Assembly (NCBI GenBank): GCA_038380435.1
Contig: JAWZYU010000005.1
Location: forward strand, 34,990,001 to 35,054,000
Length of the DNA: 64,000 nucleotides
Direction of reading: 5' to 3'
From: Ryuthela nishihirai
Taxonomy: Eukaryota > Arthropoda > Arachnida > Araneae > Heptathelidae
Each line of letters begins with the position of its first letter. The stretch's first letter is position 1. The translations under genes were made by a program, and so were the position numbers. Below, one piece after another: positions 54,835 through 64,000 of the stretch. The notes beneath the pieces are model-generated. The model was given only the letters and a program-made list of their open reading frames with translations, was not told the origin of the DNA and searched no databases.

Positions 54835-55858
54835 TAGCTTTTCTTTGATTCTCTCCCCCTCCCCCCTCCCCTCACATACAAAATTCGAAAAGTCACAATG
54901 CAAATTTTTCAACAAGAGTTTTTCACAGTTTTAAGTGTAAAGCAAGTCAGGAGATGACGATGAGTCAAAGTCCTTCGGCAAGGATAAAGATAGGTTGAAC
55001 AAGGACTGAACCGTGGATGATGGCAGAAGTGTCAAATCATTGTGAAAACGTCAAAACTGGGTATTTGGCGTCACAGGCTACAAGAGAGAGGAAGTTGATG
55101 GAAAACGAAGATGTTGCATCGAAGATTAAATGCTTAAGTAGTGTTTTTGCTTCAAATTCAGTAAAGTATTTTAGCGTCCCACTTCGAAACAAATCGCATT
55201 TACACCGAATTATTTTAATAACATTCTGTTATAACTCAGTGGTTACTTAGAGGAAAATTCTTATCTATTGAAACAGTAACAACATTTTTTAGTTACTTGT
55301 GAGTACAGATTGTCTATTTCATCCTTACGACTGCCCTAATTAAACGCTATTCGTTCCATTCACTAAGCCAGTCTGAACTTCATGGATATCAAATAACTAA
55401 CCACGACTTTCAAAGGTTTTTTTTTCCTGTCGAAATAAAACATGGACAACTAAGTTAACCTAAAAAAAGTATTCGATATACTGTTTAAATTATTTCCTCG
55501 GAAAAACTAAAGAAAAACCTCTAAAAATTTCTTCCTAAGGAACTTTTTTTTATATAAGAAATCTTTTTTCATTTAAATATTGAATTACGTGACATACGTG
55601 ATTTAACTGTGATAGATATCAAAGTATTCGAGCTTTGTTTAAGAGGTTGTGTTTAAGAGGTATGAAAATGCTTAGGTTGCCAGTTTTCGCTACTCACTCT
55701 CCTACTTCGGTGTGTTAAGGTAACGAAAAAGGAAAAGATATCAAGCCTCATCTTTACAAATCAAATGCAAAACAATCAAAGATCTAATATTATACGCAGA
55801 TAAAGATATAAATCGTCACAGAGCAAATGCAAGTAAGGTTAAGTGAAATGAATATTCT
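54835..55858. other. No feature recognised
   Basis: A 77-residue ORF (55017-55250) without motifs. Otherwise AT-rich. Confidence 0.4.
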
Positions 55859-55860
55859 AA

Positions 55861-56265
55861 TTTAATCAAATATTTTAACCACTATCAAGCTGTCCTTAAT
55901 CAATAGGGTAAATATGGGTGTAGAGCAAAAATTGTATTGGACCGGGTGGGACCTGAACCTACGTCCTCCTGATGACAAGCCAGGTTCTCTGACCGCTGAG
56001 CTCTCTGCCGCTGATCAGTCTCTCCTCCACTGCTGATGTTATACAATAATACTACACACCATCTAGAAAGCACTCTCATTTTAAATGCATTTGGGGACTT
56101 CATCTCCACATAGCCTTCTTAGCCATAGGCTTAGCGGTCAGAGCACCTGACACGTCAACAGTAGGACGTGGGTTCAGATTCCACCCGGTCTTAGACAATT
56201 TTTCCTCTACACCCATCTTTAACCTGTCCATTAAGGATAGCTTGATAGTGGTAAAATATTTGATT
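55861..56265. mobile_element. Foldback pair of tRNA-like units (locus 2)
   Basis: Left arm 55861-56020 and right arm 56117-56265 are inverse of each other over about 150 bp (TTTAATCAAATATTTTA, CACTATCAAGCTGTCCTTAA, GGGTGTAGAGCAAAAATTG, ACCGGGTGGGACCTGAACC). Each arm holds a tRNA-like unit: AGCGGTCAGAGCACCTGACA (A-box side) and GTGGGTTCAGATTCCACCCG (B-box side). Heads face each other across about 95 bp, tails point outward. Same topology as 34013-34401 and about 62945-63720. Confidence 0.8.
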
Positions 56266-56740
56266 AAATCATTCGAGTGCTGTGAATTCCCTTGTTCTAA
56301 AGATTATTCTAATCGTTTTATTAGCCAATAATTCAATAAGCATTCTATATTTGTGCCTTTAATCGTTTAAGTAGCTGCTAGCTACAGATGTCTAACGGCA
56401 GCCCATCACAGTAATAAGTCATAGAGAAGATATATGTGGGAGGAAAGACTTCAGTAAGAAGGGTCTTTGAGGTTTAAACCACATCCTTCTACGTATGAAA
56501 AATATCTTAGAGCATTACTATATGATATACTGTTAACTACAAATCGTCTAAATTAAAAGAAAATTCTAAAATATGAAAGAAACTAAAATCTTGCATGATA
56601 AACAATAACTTTTTTAACGAAATGTTATTATTTTTCCTTCTTTTTTGTTATCAAGGAATAGAATTATACTATCTAAATTTCTCTCCGGAGGAAAAGTAAG
56701 CATTGATTTAATGCTCCGCGGAATCTTTAGTTGCATTTCT
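56266..56740. other. No feature recognised
   Basis: AT-rich spacer before a diverged SINE A. No features. Confidence 0.4.
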
Positions 56741-56741
56741 T

Positions 56742-57135
56742 TTGAGCGGTACTTTTTTTCGCACAGTGGCCTAAATGACCAGATTCCAAGGGCACAAATG
56801 GCTTAGAGAAGGTTTGGAAAGGGGATTTTGGGTGGATCACCGTCTCTTAGTATGGGGAAGGGGATTCACTGGACAGCTGTTAGGAAGTGGATGGTAGCCT
56901 TCCGTCAAGGCCATCGAGATTCTTTAACATTGATATTCTTAACGTGTTCTTTGACGTGTACAGGGTGTGGGTTCTTCTGCATATGGTGCCAAGCTTAATG
57001 TCCCATCTGACGGATGGCGGACTTTCAAGCCCACCAGGGTCCTCTTTCTGACCAAGGACCAAATGGGAGGGGAACGGGGGAACTAGGTACGGCAGATTAC
57101 GAGCACGTACTACCGAGTGAGGCAATTTGCTCCCC
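56742..57135 (-). mobile_element. SINE A, old, with small insertion and deletion
   Basis: GAGCGGTACTTTTTTTCGCA, CCTAAATGACCAGATTCCAA, ACTGGACAGCTGTTAGGAAG, then a damaged head AGATTACGAGCACGTACTAC. The phrase AAGGGGATT appears twice near 56818 and 56859 owing to a local insertion. Confidence 0.78.
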
Positions 57136-57423
57136 ACGAAATCTTAGAATCCAGCGATGGATTATTAGAGGTCTAGTGAAGAACAATTCCATAATGACGA
57201 AATCTCTTATTTTTGTGAAAAAAGTACATGTTAATTGCTTTTATTTTAAAACTTTTTATTGTGGTTAAATATGTTTTCCTCAAATGGGGAAAAGCATATA
57301 ATACAGCGAAATTACAAATGATTTGAGCTGTTTTAAATATTTATTTTGAGAAAACTGAAAGGCACAAGGAATTAAAAATTACACCACTGGAGAGAACAAC
57401 TAAAAATGTAATTTTTTGGTACC

Positions 57424-57669
57424 CTAGTGAAGCTCAATATTTGCTCCACGTGCTACTCTGCACGTATCAAACAGATATTCGGTCTTCTGCCAAACATTTT
57501 TCGATATACGATGATCCATTTCCCCAATAGCTATATTTATTTTTTCTTTTAAAATTAATGATAGTGGTGGAAAGTAAACAGAAGTTTTGACAAAGCCCTT
57601 CAGAAAAAAGTCGAGGAGGGTTAAATCCAGTGAAAGCAACAGCAAAGAAAATCTACCCCCATCGGCCAA
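57424..57669 (-). pseudogene. Tc1/mariner-superfamily transposase C-terminal fragment
   Basis: The minus reading SLDLTLLDFFLKGFVKTSVY, then ISKNVWQKTEYLFDTCRVAR and GANIELH matches the end of a widespread arthropod transposase type (SPDLTPLDFFLWGxVK ... VWxxxEYRxDxCRxxxGxHIE). The second Leu replaces the Pro of the usual motif. Only about 80 residues remain and no TIRs were found. Confidence 0.65.
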
Positions 57670-58358
57670 TCCAGTTAACTGAACTGCAAACCAAAGACTT
57701 CAAATTAAAACTCCCAACAATCTACATATTGAACTTCAAAAATGTACCAAAAAAAAGTGCTTTGAGTTATTATTTCCAATAATGTTTCATGTCTTATATC
57801 TTTTTATTTTTTTTAAAGAGATCTTTTCAAACCGTTCAGACCATTTGTAATCACCCTATTTTACAATTTTCCAATTAGTACACTAAACTGACAATGGTCT
57901 GCAAAATTTAACAAGTGGGATTTGGGAAAATGTGCAGTAAAAACAAGATGTGAGGAGTATCTAATTTGATTACGAACTCGTAGAAAAGTGTTTCTAACTG
58001 TTCAGGATTCTAAAAATTATTGGACTGAATCACTGAGTAAGAGTGAGAGAGAAAATATGTGAAAGAGAGGTGTAAGTTTTGTTCTAGTTATTTGATTAAT
58101 CATAGTTTTCAGAAACATTAACTGCATTTGAATATTTAAAATAACGTCTTTTTCAAATTGGATTTATTACGAAAATAAAAACTATAATATCAGACTTTAC
58201 GTGACTGGTCAGTTGATGCTTCGGCGTTCTCATACATCATAAGACAATGACGTTACAATCAGCTGTCAATGAATTATCCATTAGAAAAGTATCCACTGCG
58301 AAGTCCCATAGTCTCTCAGTTTCCCCAGGAGACGCTCACACTTCACCCTTGTTCTAGC
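57670..58358. other. No feature recognised
   Basis: AT-rich sequence upstream of the transposase fragment. No further transposase reading could be followed. Confidence 0.35.
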
Positions 58359-58360
58359 AA

Positions 58361-58488
58361 TAAATAAAAAAAAAATAAATACCCCCTCAAGCAGCTGCTT
58401 GCCACAGAGGTCTGATAGGAGCCTGTCAGTTTATATGCCATAGTAGAAGGTCGGAGAGGATGGCAGGACCTCAACAGAAAAACGACAA
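58361..58488 (-). mobile_element. SINE B, 5'-truncated
   Basis: Tail AAATACCCCCTCAAGCAGC and body to CAGCAGAAAAACGACA-like sequence. The tRNA-like head is missing. Confidence 0.85.
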
Positions 58489-58708
58489 TGCTTTAAATTT
58501 ATATTCCGTCCATTATTAAAAAAATAGAGGCCCGAGATGGCTTTATTGTCTTAAATATTTAATCTGAGTAATTCCTATATGATGTTTAAGAAAATGTTAT
58601 CCACCTCGCCATCACTTAGAGATTTTCCATAAAATTCCACTTTAGTAGTAAGTTTGCATCAATATTCTTATTTTTCAGTTGTTTTTTTTTTTGCATTCAT
58701 TTAAACAA

Positions 58709-59057
58709 ATTGGGGGTCTACACTAAATGGCCAGATCGCAAAAACACCGAGGGCTCAGAGAAGATTTGGGAAGAGGACCCACTAGAACAGCTGTTGGGAG
58801 ACAAGACGGTAGCCCCTCTTCAGGGCCATCCCACGTGTTCTTTAACGTGCACAGGCTATGGCTCTCTTGCACACGGAGTCACAGCTTAACGTCCCATCCG
58901 ACGGACAGCTTTTTTTTTCAAGCACATCACTGTTCGTACTGACCCAAGGCGGGAAATTTTGCGGAGATAAATCTCAACGCTGGCCTAACTGGGACTCGAA
59001 CCTGGAAACTGCACATTGCGAGCCTGGCACGTTACCTACTGAGACACCTCCGCCCCA
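58709..59057 (-). mobile_element. SINE A lacking the extreme 3' end
   Basis: Starts within the body (CACTAAATGGCCAGATCG) and reaches the head edge CTCCGCCCC. 11-bp perfect target duplication CATTTAAACAA (58698-58708 and 59058-59068). The missing tail despite an intact duplication suggests internal priming on the SINE RNA. Confidence 0.9.
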
Positions 59058-59099
59058 CATTTAAACAAGTACAATAATGGAAACTGTTTATTGTACTAC

Positions 59100-59303
59100 A
59101 CCGTCCCATGGCCGAGTGGTTAGCGCGCTTGGCTACTGATCTAAGGGACCTGTGTTCGAGCCCCGAATAAGGCATGGTTGTATGTGTTGTTTTCCTGCTG
59201 AGATCCTGCCATCCTCTCAGATCTTCTACTTTAGCATATAAACTGACAGGCTCCTGTCAGACCTCTGTGGCAAGCAGCTGCTTGAGGGGTTTTTTATTTA
59301 TAA
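59100..59303 (+). mobile_element. SINE B, full length
   Basis: Head CCGTCCCATGGCCGAGTGG, body, then CAGCTGCTTGAGGGG and a T-rich tail. Confidence 0.9.
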
Positions 59304-59603
59304 TAATTTGATTTGAGTTTCCGTTTCTCTTATTCTCGATTTGTAAACGTTCCTTACGTGTACGTGTAATAGCAATATTTTCGGAAACAGCATAGCTAAA
59401 CTGTGGAAAAGTGCTTTCAGAATAAAAACACCTTTTAAAAAGTTTATATTAGTAGTCCTGTTTAATCAATACTTGGGATGGATATTCTGCTTGAATACGA
59501 TTCTTAAATAATAATATAATAATTATTATATATAATTTAATAATAATAAAAATACTCATTATTACTCAAATATATGTATTAATAATAATCAAATATTTTA
59601 GAT

Positions 59604-59840
59604 TTCAAGCAACTGCTTGCTGTAGCTATCTAACAGGAATCTGTCAACAAAATATTCATATAGAATGTTTGTAATGAAGGCCAGACCTTAGCAGAAAGAT
59701 AACACCAGAAAAAAAAAAAAAAAAAAAACTTTGATACTTTATCCTGGGGCTCGAACCCTCCCATCCTCCCAGACTCGGGATTTCCTGGTTACTCGCCAGT
59801 TACTCTACCATATGAGTTAAGACAGGGTTAATTCACACTT
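59604..59840 (-). mobile_element. tRNA-like SINE, SINE B relative with a different head (repeat G)
   Basis: Its left part resembles the SINE B 3' half (CAAGCAACTGCTTGCTGTAG, GCCAGACCTTAGCAGAAAGA), while the head on the minus strand reads TTAACTCATATGGTAGAGTA and GGGTTCGAGCCCC. A run of about 20 A lies in the middle. It suggests that the SINE B tail has been combined with another tRNA-like head. Confidence 0.6.
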
Positions 59841-60078
59841 TGGTGTGCAACTTGATACTCACTCCTATCACGACGTCTCCGGTCACTCCCCAGGAGGTCA
59901 GAAAACAGGCTGCAACGATTAATGATTGTGTTATAAAGCTTTACCATGTGATTCTAAGTGTCGTGGAGCCTAAGCGTTATATATACCGATGAGAACCAAC
60001 CTTGTTTTTCATATGCACAACATCAGCTCTGGATGGAAACAACCTCTCCGCAGGGGCCGGCATCCAATTTGATAGGAG

Positions 60079-60239
60079 GAATGAAGCTCTTTACAGTGAT
60101 AATCCTTTGCAATAATTAGTCAAGTGTGAAAAAATCTACCCATCTGTGGAGGCAGATGGATGGATTTTTTTCTCACTTGACTAATTACTACAAATGATTG
60201 TCACTATAGTGAGCTTCATTCTTTTCTTCCAAATGATTA
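60079..60239. repeat. Long imperfect hairpin leading into the 39-bp array
   Basis: The left arm from 60079 (GAATGAAGCTCTTTACAGTG, AATAATTAGTCAAGTG, GAAAAAATC) is matched inversely by the right arm to about 60222 (TTTTTCTCACTTGACTAATT, GATTGTCACTATAGTGAGC, TTCATTC). The centre CCATCTGTGGAGGCAGATGG is itself palindromic. Confidence 0.85.
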
Positions 60240-60460
60240 TCACTGTAGTGAGCTTCATTCTTTCCTTCCAAATGATTATCACTGTAGTGAGCTTCATTCT
60301 TTCCTTCCAAATGATTATCACTGTAGTGAGCTTCATTCTTTCCTTCCAAATGATTATCACTGTAGTGAGCTTCATTCTTTCCTTCCAAATGATTATCACT
60401 GTAGTGAGCTTCATTCTTTCCTTCCAAATGATTATCACTGTAATGAGATTCATTCCTCCT
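60194..60460. repeat. 39-bp tandem repeat, about 7 units
   Basis: Each unit carries AAATGATTATCACTGTAGTG and AGCTTCATTCTTTCCTT. Because 39 is a multiple of three, it stays open on both strands (for example MKLTTVIIIWKER per unit on the minus strand), which creates three spurious repeat ORFs. First and last units are the most diverged. Confidence 0.95.
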
Positions 60461-60469
60461 TAGCTCTTT

Positions 60470-61510
60470 AATTTCAATACTTATTTTGTATTCTATATGT
60501 ATATGTTGCTGCAGAAATTTCCTAGTTACAAAAGGATCAACATCATATTGCAAGTTTTAAATGAAATCTAAGTGAGTCAATATAACATTACTCTATATTT
60601 TCGATATCATCATAGATAATATTTTCCTGCATTTAATTTCTAGTGTTTTCATATTCACACGAGGGATGATGAAGCCTTCAATCCGTTATAACTTAAATAG
60701 GAACTTATTTAAAGAACCTCACAGTATTAATGAAGAAATGATACAGGTGAGGCTTTCTATTAGATCTTTCGACCTCTGCGCCTATTGATTTCTTCTGATA
60801 AAATTACTACGCAAATCAAAATTATCAAACGGTTGCCTGAATTGTTTTGATTTTTGGTGCACAGATTCTTTACTTAGAAGTGCAGTTCAAACACGAAAGT
60901 GAATGAGAGCAATTGTTACCTGTTTTAAAAATTTGTGGAGGACGCTTTCCTGATGTTTTTTCTGCATAAATAGATTAAATAGGAAATCGAATACTTGTCA
61001 GATTAACATAGTTATGCATGTTTTATTTCGATAGAATAAAAACTGTGCTTCGATAGGAAAAAATTCAGGAATCAAAATACTCATAAATTTGTATACGTGG
61101 AAAGCGTTTTTCAGCTAGTTTTACACAGGAAAAATTAATTTATTTCTATGAAGGGGGCATTGCAAAACAATACTTAATAAAAAAAAGTCTGCTCCCCAGA
61201 AAAATGTTGGGAACCGCTAAATTATAATTACCAATTAGAAGGTAAAAATTAATGGCAGCGTTAATTGATCAAATTTACAATAGAACAGCAACCATAGTAA
61301 AAGTTGTTTAGTTCTAAACTCTAAATGACAGATATTTTAGAGAGCGTTTTCAGCATTATATCCTTTTTCTCATTATTATTTCCTCTTTCATCCCTTTACA
61401 GCAATGTGCTATCTTTTTAAATACGCCACCTATGAAAAGATGGGAAGGAAACTATTTCCCTCTTCAGTCGTATGTGCTTTTCGATAATTTTTACTCTTTA
61501 TAGTTTCATT
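60470..61510. other. No feature recognised
   Basis: AT-rich. No ORF or repeat family assigned. Confidence 0.4.
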
Positions 61511-61525
61511 CCTTAGTCTTATAGT

Positions 61526-61900
61526 TGGGTTGGGTTGTTTTATTTCAGAGCGGTACTTTTTTGCACACCATGGGCTAAATGGCCAGGTCACATGGACCCC
61601 GAAGGCTCAGAGAAGGTTGGGGGAGGGGACCCACTGGAACAGCTGTTGGGAGACAGATGGTAGCCTCCCGTCAAGGCCATCCAGCGTGTTCTTTAACGTG
61701 CACAGGGTATGCCTCTCCCGCACACGGGGCCACGGCTTAACGTCCCATCCGACGGACGGCGGCCTTTCCAAGCCCATCGGTGTCCCCTACTGACCGTGGA
61801 CAGGGCGGGGAATTTTTGCGGAGATAAATCTCAACGGTGACCGAGCTGGGACTTACAGATTACGAGCCTGGCGCGCTACCGACTGAGCCACCCCCGCCCC
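61526..61900 (-). mobile_element. SINE A, young, with a gap in the B-box region
   Basis: 12-bp perfect target duplication TAGTCTTATAGT (61514-61525 and 61901-61912). About 18 bp of the B-box region (CGAACCTGGGAACTA-like) are deleted, so this copy has probably lost its internal promoter. Confidence 0.93.
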
Positions 61901-61912
61901 TAGTCTTATAGT

Positions 61913-62940
61913 CTTTCGTCGTTTAATCTTATAGTTTTGATTCTTCAAAAGCGATTTATTCAATTAATGATTAAAAGTACATATATCCAACATAAATTAC
62001 TATTATTTCAACACATGCAAACTTTACCATTAAGACATGATTGCATTTAATGTGATACTGTCAAATAGTTTTATTTTAGAAATGAAAAAAATCCGTGCTT
62101 CTACAAATCAATATCATTTAAAGTCAAATGATAATATTAATTGTAGGATACCGCACTTGTAAAAAATATTTAGAAGTTATAATTTTTATATTGAGCTCTA
62201 AAAATTCACCCTTCGCTCAAACTATGACTGCCGACTCTTTTCAGGCTCGCTAAGTAATTTTTCTAATGATATCAAAACAATTAGGAATTAACATTTATTC
62301 TGCCAAAAAATTAAAATTATATATTTTGAACCTTAATGGTATAGAATTTTTTTTACATTAGTAAGCTATGTGTATTATTTCAATAGATCTAATTTCTTTC
62401 TGCACATGTTATTCTTATCTTTATGAACATCATTTACGTTTTTATGCATTTAATTTCCAATATATTAGGTAGATTTGTAAATTTATAAATTTTTAGCACT
62501 GAAACTCATGAACGAGAACATTCTTGTGAATATTTCACTGTATATTTATGTATGTAAATGATTTTAGAAAAATAAAATTATATGCATCTATTACTCACTC
62601 GTTTGTTTTTGCTGTTCCTGTGAGTACGTATTTATTTCATTCGACTATTTTTTTTAGTATAAACTGGTCGTGGAAAGGTAATAGTAGCAGTCTGTGGCTT
62701 CAAAAGTTGAGCATTTGCTTATATCAAACTACTTGGAGTTTAGTGTTCTGCGATGCACCAGTTATCGTTGTACATCGCGGAACGTATATTCAAGACTGCA
62801 TATACGAAAGTAATGTGTTTGCAAAATTAAATTGCCATTTGTGGCTTTCTGTCATACAGAACGTTTCGAGATTGTGAAAAATTGGTCGAAACAAATTAAA
62901 ATTATTAGAAGGAACCCTTCGACTTTTTATTAACTATCAA
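61913..62940. other. No feature recognised
   Basis: AT-rich. It includes a 109-residue ORF (62548-62877, MYVNDFRKIKLYASITHSFV start) with no recognisable motif, probably chance. Confidence 0.35.
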
Positions 62941-62944
62941 GTGA

Positions 62945-63720
62945 CTATTCAACTCTTAGTTTAACGTCGATATTACATTAAAGTAAAAATTGTCTTTCGC
63001 CTGGTGGGATACGAACTCACGAGCTCTGATACCATATGAGGTTCTCTGACCCCTAAACTACCGGCTGCCGATCAAGACCTCCCCTAATTGACATTAAGAA
63101 CTTTCCTACCTGCAGTATACAAATTTGTGTCTCATGAAGGTAGTGTCTTATACTGACAATTTGATGTATTATACTGCCTTTATTGGGGCGGGGGTGGCTC
63201 AGTCGGTAGCGCGCCAGGCTCGTAATCTGTAGTTCCCAGGTTCGAGTCCCAGCTGGGTCAGCGTTGAGATTTATCTCCGCAAAATTCCCCGCCCTGCCCA
63301 CGGTCAGTAGGGGACACCGATGGGCTTGGAAAGGCCGCCGTCCGTCGGATGGGACGTTAAGCCATGGCCCCGTGTGCGGGAGAGCCATACCCTGTGCACG
63401 TTAAAGAACACGCTGGATTGCCTTGACGGGAGGCTACCATCTGTCTCCCAACAGCTGTTCAAGTGGGTCCCCTCCCCTAACCTTCTCTGAGCCTTCGGGG
63501 TCCATGTGACCTGGCCATTTAGCCCATGGTGTGCAAAAAAGTGCTGCTCAGAGGTCAAACAACTCAACCCTGCCTTCATGAGTCACAACGTTGTTGTACT
63601 ATAGGTAGGAAAGAATGTCAATTAAATCTTGATCGGCGGTCAGAGCACCTGATGCGTTTGTCGTGGGCTTATATCCCACCGGGTTAAAAACAATTTTTCT
63701 GTAATATCGACATTAAACAT
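62945..63720. mobile_element. Foldback pair of tRNA-like units (locus 3), carrying a SINE A
   Basis: Left arm (minus) about 62965-63160: GTCGATATTACATTAAAG, AAAATTGTCTTTC, tRNA-like unit GGTAGTTTAGGGGTCAGAGA to GTGAGTTCGTATCCCACC, then TAATTGACATT, TTTCCTACCT, CTCATGAAGG. The right arm (+) repeats these in inverse order from about 63575 to 63715 (CATGAGTCACAAC, GGTAGGAAAGAATGTCAATT, GATCGGCGGTCAGAGCACCT, ATATCCCACCGGG, GTAATATCGACATTAAAC). The SINE A at 63184-63569 sits in the right arm near the centre. Heads inward, tails outward, as at loci 1 and 2. Confidence 0.78.
63184..63569 (+). mobile_element. SINE A, full length, inserted in foldback locus 3
   Basis: 10-bp target duplication CTGCCTTTAT / CTGCCTTCAT (63174-63183 and 63570-63579, one mismatch). 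Head, body and AACAACTCAACCC end all present. Confidence 0.92.
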
Positions 63721-63780
63721 AAAGTAAATACTCTCTTGATTTTGACATTAAACATAGAGTAAAATATTCTCTTGATTTTA
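63715..63780 (+). repeat. Short tandem duplication
   Basis: ACATTAAACATAAAGTAAAT plus ACTCTCTTGATTTT is followed directly by a near-identical second unit, at the outer edge of foldback locus 3. Confidence 0.85.
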
Positions 63781-63881
63781 AACAATTTCTATGTGAAAAT
63801 ATGAAATAACGGTGATTTATTACATGATGAAACAAAGATCAATGAATTTGATAGCTCTGTCTGATCATGATTTAAAAAGGG

Positions 63882-64000
63882 AGCCGTCCCGTGGCCGAGT
63901 GGTTAGCGCGCTTGGCTACTGATCTACGGGACCTGGGTTCGAGCCCCGGGTAAGGCATGGATGTTCGTGTTGTTTTCTGCTGAGGTCCTGCCATCCTCTC
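63882..64000 (+). mobile_element. SINE B, cut by window end
   Basis: Head GAGCCGTCCCGTGGCCGAGT, B box GGGTTCGAGCCCCGGGTAAG and the start of the body GGTCCTGCCATCCTCTC. Confidence 0.93.

Noticed and set aside
60194..60460. CRISPR array
   Set aside because: The units are contiguous with no unique spacers, in eukaryotic sequence.
60181..60553. Repeat proteins on both strands of 60.2-60.5 kb
   Set aside because: The 39-bp repeat is a multiple of three, so open frames arise automatically. No other coding sign.
62548..62877. 109-codon plus-strand ORF as a host exon
   Set aside because: No motif, no splice-site context that I can defend, and AT-rich composition like its surroundings.

Overview
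This window looks like repeat-dense, gene-poor nuclear DNA from an invertebrate animal, most likely an arthropod and possibly a chelicerate. That guess rests on AT-rich sequence, abundant tRNA-derived SINEs, Tc1/mariner, hAT, RTE, Jockey-like and I-like fragments, and a decayed copy of a multicopy gene family I associate with arthropod and cnidarian genomes. I find no host gene with a convincing exon structure and no intact functional tRNA, rRNA or CRISPR. Almost everything recognisable is mobile DNA of several ages, often nested. All coordinates and alignments were done by eye.

Two SINE families dominate. SINE A (about 390 bp) has a tRNA-Thr(CGT)-like head and a 3' end reading AAAACAACCCAACCC. 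It occurs about 28 times, from near-identical copies with perfect 10-14 bp target duplications to badly eroded relics. SINE B (about 210 bp) has a second tRNA-like head and a TATTTATTT-type tail, and occurs about 12 times. Most short ORFs in the window are antisense or sense readings of SINE A and are not genes.

Layout: 0.16-3.1 kb is a large inverted-repeat (foldback) element. 3.2-6.5 kb is a minus-strand gag-protease LTR-retrotransposon relic carrying two SINE A insertions and a 215-bp palindromic MITE. 7.3-8.5 and 22.7-23.9 kb are two related Tc1-like elements. 11.8-13.4 kb is an element with TTACAC-rich inverted ends and a nested hAT relic. 15.7-16.3 kb is a minisatellite. 18.3-19.8 kb holds two mariner relics in opposite orientation. 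24.0-24.4 kb is a Jockey-like LINE end, and 24.7-26.4 kb is a SINE B with a Tc1/mariner element inserted at its target duplication. 36.6-39.7 kb is a full-length RTE-type LINE with an intact 1003-residue ORF, the only intact large protein here; a truncated relative lies at 40.8-41.4 kb. 43.8-45.4 kb is a broken gene of unknown function. 49.1-50.2 kb is an RNase H-bearing LINE fragment, 54.7 kb a LINE 3' fragment, and 57.4 kb a transposase fragment. 60.1-60.5 kb is a 39-bp tandem array inside a foldback structure.

Two results matter most. First, three loci (34.0, 55.9 and 62.9 kb) share an architecture I do not recognise: a pair of tRNA-like units arranged head to head as inverted arms, giving long foldback hairpins. 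Second, the 3' end of SINE B resembles the 3' end of the intact RTE LINE (21 of 28 positions, hand aligned, including an 11-bp identical block), which suggests that this LINE family mobilises SINE B.
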